From: Bacillus sp. SA1-12
Lineage (GTDB): Bacteria > Bacillota > Bacilli > Bacillales > Bacillaceae
Direction: 5' to 3'
DNA: 64,000 nt
NCBI RefSeq assembly: GCF_000981385.1
Contig: NZ_LATZ01000119.1
Coordinates: forward strand, 248,001-312,000
This document shows, piece after piece, positions 1 to 8,550 of this stretch. The position numbers and the translations under genes were made by a program. The notes beneath the pieces are model-generated. The model made no database searches. It was not told the DNA's origin and worked only from the letters and a program-made list of their open reading frames with translations. How positions within the stretch are numbered: the stretch's first letter is position 1; the number at the start of each line of letters is the position of its first letter.

Positions 1-1110
1 AAAAATTCAATTGCTTCAACCCTTTCAGGTGCAATAAAAAATAATGTTACACTAGCTAAAATTCGCCAATATCCATCAGCATTGGAAAAGGCCTTATTTG
101 GTGACAATGTACCAAAAGAGGTGTATGAAAACCTTATTGCGACAACAAAAAACAATATTGCACCGCTCCATCGTTATACAATGATTCGCAAAGAAAAGCT
201 GCAAGTTGAGGAACTGCGCCAATATGATTTAAGTGTTCCGCTTGTAAAAGGGATTAAGCAAGTCATTTCATATGAAGAAGCTTATGAAATCATGTGCAAG
301 GCACTCGCACCTCTAGGACAGGAATACATTGGGGCCTTAAAGGAATTTAAGGAATCCAGATATATTGATGTGAGGGAAACTCCAGGGAAACGATCTGGCG
401 CATACAATCTCGGCATTTATGGAGTTCATCCTTATATCTTGTTAAATCACCAAGATGATTTAGATAGCTTATTCACATTAGTTCATGAATGTGGTCACGG
501 TGTTCACAGCAAGCTTAGCTCCCAGCATCAGCCGCAAATTACAGCACGCTATAGTATCTTTGTTGCAGAGGTTGCATCCACCGTAAATGAAGTATTATTA
601 ATTAACTATATGCTAGAAAATGAAACAAACCCTGAAATTCGTAAACATCTACTTAACCACTTCATCGATCAATTTAAGGGTACATTCTTTACTCAAGTGA
701 TGTTTGCTGAATTTGAAAAGAAAACACATGAGATGGCGGAAACAGGTATGCCATTAAATGTGGAGGTATTTAATCAAACATATGAAACTTTATTTAGGGA
801 ATACAATGGTGAAGAAATTGTTTTTGATGATGAGGTCAAATATGGCTGGTCAAGGATTCCGCACTTTTATCGACCGTTTTACGTGTATAAATACGCGACA
901 GGATTTGCCTCAGCCATCCATTTAGCAACGAAGATCCTTGAGGGGGATCAAACCACGCTAAGCTCCTATCTCGAATTTTTAAAAAGCGGCAGCTCAGATT
1001 ACCCGCTTGAACTATTGAAAAAGACAGGTGTTGATTTAACAACCCCTTACCCGATCGAAAATACACTTAACCGCTTTGCGAAATTGGTGGATGAATTTTC
1101 ATTATTATAA
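1..1110 (+). CDS. pepF: Oligoendopeptidase F, C-terminal part (runs off left edge)
   Basis: The frame is open from base 1, so this is the last 369 residues of a protein that is normally about 600 residues long. It is an M3-family zinc metallopeptidase, a cytosolic enzyme that cuts short peptides. The signature H-E-C-G-H is encoded near 484-498 (HExxH, two zinc histidines and the catalytic glutamate), and the downstream E of the third zinc ligand lies in the VAEVAST segment near 565. The C-terminal helical part, including the Y-K-Y-A-T-G-F-A stretch, is typical of PepF. A 12-bp stem terminator follows directly. The true start is upstream of the window; the TTG at 82 has no ribosome binding site and is internal. 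Confidence 0.93.
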   Translation, partial: KNSIASTLSGAIKNNVTLAKIRQYPSALEKALFGDNVPKEVYENLIATTKNNIAPLHRYTMIRKEKLQVEELRQYDLSVPLVKGIKQVISYEEAYEIMCKALAPLGQEYIGALKEFKESRYIDVRETPGKRSGAYNLGIYGVHPYILLNHQDDLDSLFTLVHECGHGVHSKLSSQHQPQITARYSIFVAEVASTVNEVLLINYMLENETNPEIRKHLLNHFIDQFKGTFFTQVMFAEFEKKTHEMAETGMPLNVEVFNQTYETLFREYNGEEIVFDDEVKYGWSRIPHFYRPFYVYKYATGFASAIHLATKILEGDQTTLSSYLEFLKSGSSDYPLELLKKTGVDLTTPYPIENTLNRFAKLVDEFSLL

Positions 1111-1113
1111 GGT

Positions 1114-1157
1114 AAAAAGAATCTTTGCCTATATTGGTGAAGATTCTTTTTATTTTT
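1114..1157 (+). terminator. Rho-independent terminator of pepF
   Basis: A perfect 12-bp stem (AAAAAGAATCTT / AAGATTCTTTTT) with a 14-base loop, followed by a T-rich tract, begins three bases after the pepF stop codon. Confidence 0.85.
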
Positions 1158-1291
1158 CTTTAAAATCTTCAACATATTGTTCATAATAATTGATTTATAA
1201 GGAAATGATGATAAAAAGAAACCAGATTCTTAATTTCATGTATAATCGTTTAACGTTTTTAATGTATGATGATTTTAATATGGAGGAACCG

Positions 1292-1810
1292 ATGATGATT
1301 TATATTTATAATGATTTTGGTGGTACTCATACGACAGCACTTGCAGCTGCTTATCATTTAAACATTTTAAAACCATCAACAAAAACATTAACAAAAGAAG
1401 AAATATTAGCGGTTCCATTCTTTAATCAACTAACCAAACAAGACTCAGGAAAAATTATCTTTCATGGCATAGATGATGACGGTCATTCAGTCTATACAAT
1501 TGGAAGAAGGTCTTCAAAGCTCGTTGTACCAGCATTAAAAGATTTATATGAAATTCTGAATAATAAATATCCTTTTGACGAGAGAATTATCTTTTCAAAC
1601 ACATCTCCTACCGTTCCATTTGCCATGACAATGGGAGGTTTTTTTTCAAGGGGATTAAAAATCGATGTTATCGGTGTCCCTTTACTCGTAAGGGGTGCCC
1701 AACAATGTTGCGGAACGATTTATCAGTTAGTTGAAACAACAAAAAAAATAGCAAAAGAGAAAACAGATCAGAAAATCATTACGCTTGAGAATCAAACCTA
1801 TAAAGCATAG
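1292..1810 (+). CDS. DUF3189 family protein
   Basis: A 172-residue protein beginning MMIYIYNDFGGTHTT, which matches my recollection of the DUF3189 family found in Bacillus and other Firmicutes. Its function is unknown. The N-terminal Y-N-D-F-G-G-T-H-T segment and an internal C-C-G near residue 145 are the most distinctive points. I start it at ATG 1292 (or ATG 1295) because GGAGG at 1282-1286 is correctly placed. The open frame extends up to 1190, but those residues lack a ribosome binding site and do not look like the family. It is monocistronic, between the pepF terminator and a shared terminator with dat on the other strand. Function cannot be inferred from neighbours. Confidence 0.8.
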   Translation: MMIYIYNDFGGTHTTALAAAYHLNILKPSTKTLTKEEILAVPFFNQLTKQDSGKIIFHGIDDDGHSVYTIGRRSSKLVVPALKDLYEILNNKYPFDERIIFSNTSPTVPFAMTMGGFFSRGLKIDVIGVPLLVRGAQQCCGTIYQLVETTKKIAKEKTDQKIITLENQTYKA

Positions 1811-1829
1811 TGGATGTATAAAAATATAA

Positions 1830-1868
1830 AATCCGGTCCATTTTCCTGAACCGGACTAAAAATTTTAT
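1830..1868. terminator. Bidirectional terminator between DUF3189 gene and dat
   Basis: Stem TCCGGT (1832-1837) / ACCGGA (1850-1855) with T-rich tracts on both strands. The two flanking genes converge on it, so it can serve both. Confidence 0.75.
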
Positions 1869-2731
1869 TTTGCTTTTGAAGGTGCAGGATAACATTCTGC
1901 AACCTTATCATGAAAGAATGCTTGCAGCTGCTTTGTTAAAGTTCCAGGAGTACCATTTCCAATTTTCCTTTTATCAATTTCGATGATTGGCATAATTTCT
2001 GTTGTTGTTCCAGTTAAAAAGACCTCATCTGCTTGGAGCAGTTCTTCAATAGTGAACGTTTCCTCTTTTGTTTCAATGTCATTTTTTCTGCATATTTCAA
2101 GCATGACTTTTCGAGTAATCCCATTTAAGATCAAGTTTGTTGCGGGATGTGTTTTAATGATTCCGTCTACCACAATGGAAACATTTGATGAACTTCCCTC
2201 TGTGACAATTCCGTTCCGATGTTGAATGGCTTCAAAACAGCCTGACTCAGATGCCTTTTGCTTCGCTAGTAAATTAGGGAGTAAATTCAAGCTTTTAATA
2301 TCACAACGGAGCCAGCGAATATCTTCTACCGTAATAGCTGTTACGCCCTTCTCCATTGCAGCAGTCGGTCGCTGCATTTCTCTTGTATAAGCAATATACA
2401 CTGGCAAGGTATCAGCACTCGGAAATAGATGATTTCGCTGTGAAACACCTCGTGTAATTTGAAGATAAATAATACCTGAAGAAAGCTTGTTTGCTTTAAT
2501 AAGCTCAATAAGTTGCGATTTTATTTCATTAATTGAGAAGGGAAGTTTAATACCGATGCTTTCAGTGCTTTTCATCAGTCTTTGCAAGTGCTCATCTCCA
2601 GTAAATAATTGACCGTTATACACCCTGATCACCTCATAAACACCATCTCCAAATTGGTAGCCGCGATCTTCAATATCCACTGTGATTTTTGAGCGTTCGG
2701 TAAGTTCCCCGTTATAGAGCATTTTTTCCAT
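1865..2731 (-). CDS. dat: D-amino-acid transaminase
   Basis: A 288-residue fold-type IV PLP aminotransferase, the usual length for Bacillus D-alanine aminotransferase. It interconverts D-alanine and D-glutamate with their 2-oxo acids, supplying D-glutamate for peptidoglycan. Lys146 in D-I-K-S-L-N is the expected Schiff-base lysine. R-N-H (100-102) corresponds to the residues that bind the substrate carboxylate in the family. G-S-S-S-N and L-T-G-T-T-T-E near the C-terminal half are the PLP-phosphate-binding segments. The start ATG has AAAGGGAG eight bases upstream. It stands alone, convergent with the DUF3189 gene. A branched-chain aminotransferase is the alternative but the N-terminal pattern favours Dat. 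Confidence 0.93.
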   Translation of the reverse strand: MEKMLYNGELTERSKITVDIEDRGYQFGDGVYEVIRVYNGQLFTGDEHLQRLMKSTESIGIKLPFSINEIKSQLIELIKANKLSSGIIYLQITRGVSQRNHLFPSADTLPVYIAYTREMQRPTAAMEKGVTAITVEDIRWLRCDIKSLNLLPNLLAKQKASESGCFEAIQHRNGIVTEGSSSNVSIVVDGIIKTHPATNLILNGITRKVMLEICRKNDIETKEETFTIEELLQADEVFLTGTTTEIMPIIEIDKRKIGNGTPGTLTKQLQAFFHDKVAECYPAPSKAK

Positions 2732-3020
2732 GTTTTTAACTCCCTTTCTGCTATGTAATAACTATTTTTGAATCTTTACCACTAATTTAGCATGGATGTC
2801 ATAAAGATGGAATGTGAATCTAAAAGATTTGTTTTTGTTATCTTTGTATAAAGAAAATGTAAAAAAATATAGGAGGGATAGACTGAGAGCTGTTGAGAAT
2901 TTTGTCACAATATATAATAAAATGGCATTTTCAAATTGTTTTTTTATAAAGAAACATATTTTTTACTGAAAAAGTCTCGGTACAATTCGCTTAATTTTTT
3001 GAAATCTACATACATGGCTC

Positions 3021-3062
3021 TTAACAATTCTTTATAAATCCTTAATAAATCCGCTCTATAAT
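3021..3062 (+). promoter_or_regulatory. Putative PhoP-box promoter of phoD
   Basis: Three TT(A/T)A(A/C)A-like hexamers lie on an 11-bp helical repeat: TTAACA at 3021, TTATAA at 3032 and (T)TAATAA at 3042-3048. A TATAAT -10 element is at 3057-3062. The B. subtilis PhoP consensus is TT(A/T/C)ACA direct repeats with 5-bp spacers just upstream of -10, so the layout fits phosphate-starvation control. The hexamer matches and spacing are seen; PhoP binding is inferred. Confidence 0.72.
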
Positions 3063-3103
3063 AAATCCCGAATCAAAAGTTAATTGAGAGAGGGGAAATA
3101 AGG

Positions 3104-4858
3104 ATGACTGAGAGACCAATTGATGAATTGATTAAGAGAATGAACTTGGACAGTTTTGAGAAGAAGGAGTTTAATCGCCGCAACTTTCTGCAAGGGGCAG
3201 GTAAAATTGCCGGTCTTTCACTAGGATTAACAATTGCCAATTCTATAGGATTAGGTGATACCAAAGTAAATGCCGCACCAAAATTTCAAAGCTACCCATT
3301 TACACTTGGCGTAGCTTCAGGTGACCCGCTTTCCGATAGCGTTGTTTTATGGACAAGATTAGCCCCAGATCCGCTTAATGGCGGAGGGATGTCAGATCAA
3401 TCTGTGAGTGTAAAATGGGAAATCGCGAAAGATGAGGATTTTCGTAAGATTGTGAAAGAAGGAACAGAAATTGCTAGACCAGAGCTTGCTCATTCTGTTC
3501 ATGTTGAAGTGGATGGGCTTAAGCCGAATAAAGTCTACTACTACCGCTTTAAAACAGGACATGAACTAAGCCCTGTAGGCAGAACGAAAACACTACCAGC
3601 AGCAGGTGCTGATGTTGCCAGCATGTCATTTGCCTTTGCTTCTTGTCAGCAATATGAACATGGTTACTATACAGCATATGAGCATATGGCGAAAGAAGAT
3701 CTCGACCTTGTCTTCCATTTAGGAGATTATATTTATGAGTATGGTCCTAATGAATATGTTTCAGCAACTGGCAATGTTCGTACTCATAGTGGTCCGGAGA
3801 TTATGACATTGGAAGATTACCGAAATCGCCATGCACAATACCGTTCAGATGCAAACCTAAAAGCTGCTCATGCTGCTTTTCCTTGGGTAGTAACTTGGGA
3901 TGATCATGAAGTTGAAAATAACTATGCAAATATTATTCCTGAAAAGGGCCAGTCTGTTGAAACATTTATTAAACGCCGTGCAGCTGCCTACCAAGCATAC
4001 TACGAGCATATGCCGCTTCGCAGATCATCATTGCCAAACGGTGCGGATATGCAATTATATCGTGAGTTTACATACGGTAATTTAGCATCTTTTAATGTAC
4101 TGGATACACGCCAATATCGTGATGATCAAGCAAATGGAGATGGAAATAAAGCACCGTCGGCAGAATCCATGGATCCGAATCGCCAACTTCTTGGAAAAGA
4201 TCAGGAAGATTGGCTGCTACGTAACCTTGGCGGTTCGAAGTCTCACTGGAATGTACTTGCACAGCAGATTTTCTTCGCTAAATGGAATTTTGGGACAAGC
4301 TCAGCCCCAATCTATAGCATGGATTCATGGGACGGCTATCCTGCTGCACGTCAGCATATTGTTGATTATGTTACTGACAAAAACATGAATAATCTAATCG
4401 TTATTACTGGTGATGTTCATGCAAGCTGGGCATCCAACCTATTATCAGATTTCAACAATCAGAACTCTAAGAAAATTGGTGCAGAGTTTGTCGGCACTTC
4501 CATCACTTCAGGCGGGAACGGATCAGATGAAAGAGCTGATACTGATCATATTTTAGGGGAAAACCCACATATTCAATTTTTTAATAATTATCGCGGGTAT
4601 GTCCGTTGTACAGTTACACCGGAAAAGTGGCAAGCTGATTATAGAGTTGTACCATTTGTTACAGAACCAGGTGCTGCCATTTCAACAAGAGCTTCATTTG
4701 TTTATGAAAAAGACGGCTTAGGCTTGAAAAAAGTTGAGGCAAATCAAGTTCCAAATGGCGTAAAAAAATCCAATGAAGTCGAGGAAGACCGTAACCGTGC
4801 ACATGGCCGTGCTCATGATAAGCAAAAGGGAAAAAATCGCGAAAAAGTGACGAATTAA
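3104..4858 (+). CDS. phoD: PhoD-family alkaline phosphatase/phosphodiesterase, Tat-exported
   Basis: A 584-residue secreted metallophosphatase. Residues 25-29 (RRNFL) followed by a hydrophobic segment and A-A form a twin-arginine signal peptide. An N-terminal beta-sandwich domain (about 50-160) precedes the catalytic domain with A-S-C-Q-Q, H-L-G-D-Y-I-Y-E-Y, W-D-D-H-E-V-E-N-N and T-G-D-V-H-A-S-W, the Ca/Fe-binding PhoD motifs. It hydrolyses phosphodiesters, including teichoic acid, to scavenge phosphate. tatA follows 41 bases downstream with its own AGGAG, so the enzyme and its translocase subunit form one operon. The C-terminal tail (about the last 25 residues) is unusually Arg/Lys/His-rich. 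The start has a GAGAGGGG ribosome binding site. Confidence 0.95.
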   Translation: MTERPIDELIKRMNLDSFEKKEFNRRNFLQGAGKIAGLSLGLTIANSIGLGDTKVNAAPKFQSYPFTLGVASGDPLSDSVVLWTRLAPDPLNGGGMSDQSVSVKWEIAKDEDFRKIVKEGTEIARPELAHSVHVEVDGLKPNKVYYYRFKTGHELSPVGRTKTLPAAGADVASMSFAFASCQQYEHGYYTAYEHMAKEDLDLVFHLGDYIYEYGPNEYVSATGNVRTHSGPEIMTLEDYRNRHAQYRSDANLKAAHAAFPWVVTWDDHEVENNYANIIPEKGQSVETFIKRRAAAYQAYYEHMPLRRSSLPNGADMQLYREFTYGNLASFNVLDTRQYRDDQANGDGNKAPSAESMDPNRQLLGKDQEDWLLRNLGGSKSHWNVLAQQIFFAKWNFGTSSAPIYSMDSWDGYPAARQHIVDYVTDKNMNNLIVITGDVHASWASNLLSDFNNQNSKKIGAEFVGTSITSGGNGSDERADTDHILGENPHIQFFNNYRGYVRCTVTPEKWQADYRVVPFVTEPGAAISTRASFVYEKDGLGLKKVEANQVPNGVKKSNEVEEDRNRAHGRAHDKQKGKNREKVTN

Positions 4859-4899
4859 TCCTTTCTGTGTGCATCAATAATTAATTAGGAGTTGTAAGG

Positions 4900-5118
4900 A
4901 TGATTTCAAATATTGGAATACCAGGCTTAATTCTTGTCCTTGTCATCGCATTGATCATTTTTGGCCCTTCTAAGCTTCCTGAAATTGGACGAGCTTTTGG
5001 GCGCACTTTAACAGAGTTTAAAAGTGCAACAAAAGGGTTGGTGTCAGAAGAAAAGAATGAGAAAGAAAAGTCTGAACAAACGTTAATTGAGAAAAAACAA
5101 CATAAATCTGTTGTATAA
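4900..5118 (+). CDS. tatA: Sec-independent protein translocase subunit TatA
   Basis: A 72-residue TatA/E family protein: short N-terminus, one membrane helix (about residues 5-21), F-G-P hinge, an amphipathic helix (K-L-P-E-I-G-R-A-F-G-R) and a charged tail. It forms the protein-conducting part of the twin-arginine translocase. In B. subtilis, phoD is followed by tatAd and tatCd. Here a strong terminator follows tatA and no tatC is present in the rest of the window, so this TatA must work with a TatC encoded elsewhere. It has AGGAG at 4887-4891. Confidence 0.93.
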   Translation: MISNIGIPGLILVLVIALIIFGPSKLPEIGRAFGRTLTEFKSATKGLVSEEKNEKEKSEQTLIEKKQHKSVV

Positions 5119-5120
5119 CC

Positions 5121-5152
5121 AAATAGGCGGGGAAACCCGTCTATTTTTTTAT
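5121..5152 (+). terminator. Terminator of phoD-tatA
   Basis: Stem AAATAGgCGGG / CCCGtCTATTT with a GAAA loop, followed by seven T residues. It closes the operon before any tatC. Confidence 0.88.
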
Positions 5153-5257
5153 AAAAAAGTTTGAATCGTTTGCTAATTATTATTGAATTTTTATTCATCT
5201 TCGTGTATAAATAAAGATATACATTTGGATCTTATTTTTTATAAAAAGGTGATTAAC

Positions 5258-5671
5258 ATGAACATTTTCATATCCGATAAACTCCCAACATTTGAACAAT
5301 TTGCAAGCCTTCATGAGGCAAGCGGCTTAATAAAGAGCAAAAAAGGCAATTATACGAGGGAACAGCTTTATCAAGCTGCGAACAATAGCTGGTATCATAT
5401 ATCTATCTATGATCAAGACCAGCTTATTGCCTTCGGACGGATGATTTCTGACGGTATTTACCAAGCACTCATCTGTGATGTCATGGTGGACCCTACATAT
5501 CAAAAGCAAGGTCTTGGCAAACAGATTGTTGAAGAGCTTATTATGAAATGTAAAAACAGTGGGATTCAATCTATTCAGCTCTTTTCTGCAAAAGGCAAAC
5601 AGCATTTCTATAAGAAATTGGGATTTGATGAAAGAGAACAGGATGCACCGGGTATGACCCTTATACTATAA
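5258..5671 (+). CDS. GNAT family N-acetyltransferase
   Basis: A 137-residue single-domain acetyltransferase. The acetyl-CoA pyrophosphate loop Q-K-Q-G-L-G-K follows the V-M-V-D-P strand (motif A), and F-Y-K-K-L-G-F near the C-terminus is motif B. Substrate unknown; small Bacillus GNATs of this shape acetylate amines or protein N-termini. I start at ATG 5258, with AAAGGTGAT upstream. The open frame runs from 5183 but those residues have no ribosome binding site. It is a single gene between two terminators. Confidence 0.87.
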   Translation: MNIFISDKLPTFEQFASLHEASGLIKSKKGNYTREQLYQAANNSWYHISIYDQDQLIAFGRMISDGIYQALICDVMVDPTYQKQGLGKQIVEELIMKCKNSGIQSIQLFSAKGKQHFYKKLGFDEREQDAPGMTLIL

Positions 5672-5709
5672 AAAGCTCAGTGGAAAGAAACATTCTACTG
5701 GGCTTTTTT
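5672..5709 (+). terminator. Terminator after GNAT gene
   Basis: Hairpin AAAGCTCAGTGGAA / TTCTACTGGGCTTT with an A-rich loop and a T run, directly after the stop codon. Confidence 0.82.
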
Positions 5710-5833
5710 ATATCTTTATAAACGACGAGTGGCACACCACAAAAAATTATTTTTACATATTAATATTTTCATTTTTATACCGATAAATAAATTACTAGTC
5801 AATATAAGAATGATAGAGAATGGGGATATTTAT

Positions 5834-6760
5834 ATGAAAAAGTGGTTTTCATCCTTTTTTAAGTTCAACTTGAAACAGAGGCTATATGCAGCTTTTGGAC
5901 TTATATTAATTGTACCAACAATCGCCGTTGGATTTCTTGCGTATCATAGTGCAAAGGATCGCTTAGAGGAAGAATTTTTAAATAGTGCTAAAGAAAATGT
6001 CGGTCTGCTAAATTCAAATATTACTAATACAATTGAACCAAAATTCCATGATGCTAATTCTTTATCTGAACAAGTTAAGAAAACGGATTATCAAAACGGA
6101 GAAAATTCAGAAGTAATAAAAAAGTTAAAACAATATATTGATTTACATCCTGAGGTTCAAACCATTTACGTTGGTACGGTAGATGGACGGATGATCACAT
6201 ACCCAAAAATGGAGTTGCCTGCTGATTTTGATCCAAGGGAGAGGCCATGGTACCAAGAGGCGGAACAAAAGAAAGGAAATGTTGTGATAACAAGTCCATA
6301 TATTGATGCGGGTAACGGGGAAATGGTTGTAACAATCACAAAAACAATCAATGATGGTTCTGGGGTAATTGGAATTGACCTCAATATCAGTAAATTGACA
6401 GAGACGACAGAAGAAGTCAATATTGGGAAAGAAGGATATGCATTTCTTTTAGATACCAAGAAGAATTATATTGTTCATCCAAATGAGAAGACTGGTACAG
6501 TAGCAGAGGAAGGGTTTTATGACAATCTTTATAATGATAGTGCGGGCCATTTGAATTATAAGCTTGATGGTAAATCGAAGGTTATGTTCTTTTCTTCTAA
6601 TGATCTTACAGGCTGGAAAGTAGCTGGCACAATGTATACAGAGGAAATAAATGATTCCGCAAAGTCAATTTTACAAACAACCTTAATCGTCATAGCAATA
6701 GCCATTGTCATTGGAGCAGCTATTGTTTATTTTATTATTCATTCGATTACGGGAGGTTAA
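5834..6760 (+). CDS. Methyl-accepting chemotaxis protein, sensor half (frame-disrupted)
   Basis: The N-terminal 308 residues of a chemoreceptor: cytoplasmic start, first membrane helix (A-F-G-L-I-L-I-V-P), a dCache-type extracellular sensor with R-P-W-Y and D-L-N-I-S segments, and the second membrane helix (I-V-I-A-I-A-I-V-I-G). The frame then ends at TAA 6758-6760, where the HAMP domain should begin. Expected S-I-T-R-P-L-K-D-L; seen S-I-T-G-G-stop, with L-K-D-L-Q-Q continuing in another frame at 6757. The simplest reading is a one-base deletion near 6755-6757 plus substitutions. Start ATG 5834 is chosen for a GGGGA site. On its own this half would be a membrane sensor without signalling domain. 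Confidence 0.8.
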   Translation: MKKWFSSFFKFNLKQRLYAAFGLILIVPTIAVGFLAYHSAKDRLEEEFLNSAKENVGLLNSNITNTIEPKFHDANSLSEQVKKTDYQNGENSEVIKKLKQYIDLHPEVQTIYVGTVDGRMITYPKMELPADFDPRERPWYQEAEQKKGNVVITSPYIDAGNGEMVVTITKTINDGSGVIGIDLNISKLTETTEEVNIGKEGYAFLLDTKKNYIVHPNEKTGTVAEEGFYDNLYNDSAGHLNYKLDGKSKVMFFSSNDLTGWKVAGTMYTEEINDSAKSILQTTLIVIAIAIVIGAAIVYFIIHSITGG

Positions 6761-6765
6761 AAGAC

Positions 6766-7815
6766 TTGCAGCAAAAGGCTAAAAAAATTAGCGAGGGTAA
6801 CTTGACCGAAAGAATCACCATTAAAGTTGAAGATGAGATAGGGGAGTTGGCACAATCATTTAATGATATGCAATCCAGTCTCAGATGCTTGTTAAAAACC
6901 ATCGAAGGAAATTCGATGCTTGTTGCATCTTCTGCAGAACAATTAACAGCTAGTGCAGAACAAACAAGTTTAGCTACACAACAAGTTGCAACAGCTATTG
7001 TTGAAGTTGCAAGCAGCGCAGAAAGTCAAACAAATGGAATTGAAAAAAATGTACATGCTCTTGATGAAATTTCACTAGGTGCTAATTTGATTGCCAACAA
7101 CTCGCAGATTGTTACTGATTTAACCAGACAAACGACATCTAAGGCTGAGGAGGGCGGATATTCAGTCAAGAAAACAATGGATCAAATGAATTCGATTCAT
7201 CATTCTGTTCAAGAGTCGAATGAAATGATGAAATCTCTCTCGGATCGCTCTCAACAAATTGGTTCAATTTTAGAAGTGATAACAGGTATTTCTGATCAAA
7301 CGAACTTGCTTGCATTAAATGCTGCTATTGAAGCAGCCAGAGCAGGGGAAGCGGGTAAAGGGTTTGCAGTTGTTGCTGATGAAGTAAGAAAACTGGCTGA
7401 ACAATCCCAAGTTTCAGCACAACAAATTTCCAGGCTAATTGAAGCTATCCAACACGATACTGAAAATACAGTAAAAAAAATGTTGAAAGTTACGGAAGAT
7501 GTTCAGGGTGGTCTTACGATTTCTGAAGAATCGATCCAAAGATTTGAGGATATATTAACAGGAATGAAAGACATTACTCCTCAAATGGAGTCTATATCAG
7601 CAACTGCGCAACAGATGTCAGCTGCTGTACAAGAGGTTGGGGCTACAGCTAATGAAATCGCTGATTTTGCTGAAAGGAATGCAGCAACCTCTCAAGAAGT
7701 GGCTGCATCAACAGAAGAACAATTAGCCTCTATGGAAGAAATTGCTTTTTCTGCAAAGTCTTTATCTAATATGGCAGAAGAATTGCAAAATGTGATTAAA
7801 CAATATAAGTACTAA
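6766..7815 (+). CDS. Methyl-accepting chemotaxis protein, HAMP and signalling half
   Basis: 349 residues carrying a near-complete HAMP domain (K-I-S-E-G-N-L to Q-S-F-N-D-M) and the methyl-accepting coiled-coil domain with the conserved hairpin tip E-V-I-T-G-I-S-D-Q-T-N-L-L-A-L-N-A-A-I-E-A-A-R-A-G-E (about 7275-7350). This region docks CheW and CheA. It belongs with the sensor half at 5834-6760. The TTG at 6766 is preceded by GGGAGG at 6751-6756, overlapping the upstream stop, so separate translation as a soluble receptor half is conceivable. Otherwise the pair is a recently broken gene. No other chemotaxis genes are nearby. Confidence 0.8.
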   Translation: MQQKAKKISEGNLTERITIKVEDEIGELAQSFNDMQSSLRCLLKTIEGNSMLVASSAEQLTASAEQTSLATQQVATAIVEVASSAESQTNGIEKNVHALDEISLGANLIANNSQIVTDLTRQTTSKAEEGGYSVKKTMDQMNSIHHSVQESNEMMKSLSDRSQQIGSILEVITGISDQTNLLALNAAIEAARAGEAGKGFAVVADEVRKLAEQSQVSAQQISRLIEAIQHDTENTVKKMLKVTEDVQGGLTISEESIQRFEDILTGMKDITPQMESISATAQQMSAAVQEVGATANEIADFAERNAATSQEVAASTEEQLASMEEIAFSAKSLSNMAEELQNVIKQYKY

Positions 7816-7819
7816 CTGG

Positions 7820-7857
7820 AAAAAAGGGTAACACTGCAAGGTGTTGCCTTTTTTTAG
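7820..7857 (+). terminator. Terminator after chemoreceptor
   Basis: Stem AAAAAAGG-(gt)-AACAC / GGTGTT-(g)-CCTTTTTTT with a short loop and a seven-T tail. Confidence 0.8.
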
Positions 7858-7910
7858 TAGTAAGAATAATTCGAGCAGGTTGGGGAGATATAAATAATGA
7901 GGTGATTACA

Positions 7911-8222
7911 TTGGATCGTTTCGAGCAGGCTTACAATCAGTATCGAAATCAAACAGATGCAAATGAAGTGATGAAAGAAAACGAATATAATAGTAAGCCA
8001 AACCAAGAAAAAATTGTTGCTGTCAGAAAAAACGATGATGGGGATTTAATTGCATTTCAAACTGAATCAGGACGAGAGTTGGATTATTTAGAAGCTTTAG
8101 AAGAAGCAAAAGCAGGAAATCTTGCTCATGTTGATGTCTTTCATAAATATGGGCGTGATATATTGCGAAGTGAGCCAGATGGAATTCGTGAAAATAATTT
8201 GGATAAGCTTCCTGAGTTTTAA
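7911..8222 (+). CDS. DUF3892 domain-containing protein
   Basis: A 103-residue protein. An N-terminal helical region (F-E-Q-A-Y-N-Q-Y) is followed by the DUF3892 core I-V-A-V-R-K-N-D-D-G-D-L and the C-terminal L-R-S-E-P-D-G-I-R-E-N-N-L-D-K-L-P segment. The family is widespread in Bacillus; its function is not known. I choose TTG 7911 because GAGGTGAT at 7898-7905 is ideally spaced. GTG 7902 in the same frame is an alternative, but it lies inside that ribosome binding site. It is monocistronic and cytoplasmic, with no signal peptide. Confidence 0.82.
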   Translation: MDRFEQAYNQYRNQTDANEVMKENEYNSKPNQEKIVAVRKNDDGDLIAFQTESGRELDYLEALEEAKAGNLAHVDVFHKYGRDILRSEPDGIRENNLDKLPEF

Positions 8223-8307
8223 ACGTTTTTATCACATTCTTTTTTAGCAGTTCATAACAGATATGGATTGCGACTTTTATGAATTTATATCGAAAGAAAA
8301 TACTTGA

Positions 8308-8550
8308 AAAATTTGTGTCAACCATCTATACGAACAGCTTGAGACCAAATGGCCTGAGTTTATATTCTGCCTAGGAAATATCGCCGTCCAATCCTTTTTT
8401 GAAAATCCTAACGCTGAAGTCAAATCTTTACCCGAAGGGTTCATGGGGGTATAAAACAGTTGTTGCCTATCATCCAATAGCTGTAAGACTCCGTTTAAAT
8501 TGTGGGATCTCTTTTTAGAGGATTGGAATTTGGTTTTAGAGCATTCTTAA
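8308..8550 (+). pseudogene. Uracil-DNA glycosylase remnant (C-terminal part, frameshifted)
   Basis: The plus strand from 8308 reads P-E-F-I-F-C-L-G-N-I-A-V-Q-S-F-F-E-N-P-N-A-E-V-K-S-L to a TAA at 8452-8454. A second frame then gives T-V-V-A-Y-H-P-I-A-V-R (8456-8488), and after a further one-base shift W-D-L-F-L-E-D-W-N-L-V to a stop near 8550. The L-G-N-x-A strand and the Y-H-P-x-A-V-R-x-x-x-N-L-W segment match the C-terminal half of family-4-like uracil-DNA glycosylases. At least two frameshifts and a missing N-terminal half make it a dead fragment. The frames are directly read; the family call rests on motif memory. Confidence 0.6.

Noticed and set aside
8277..8477. 66-codon minus-strand frame
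   Set aside because: It is the antisense of the uracil-DNA glycosylase remnant.
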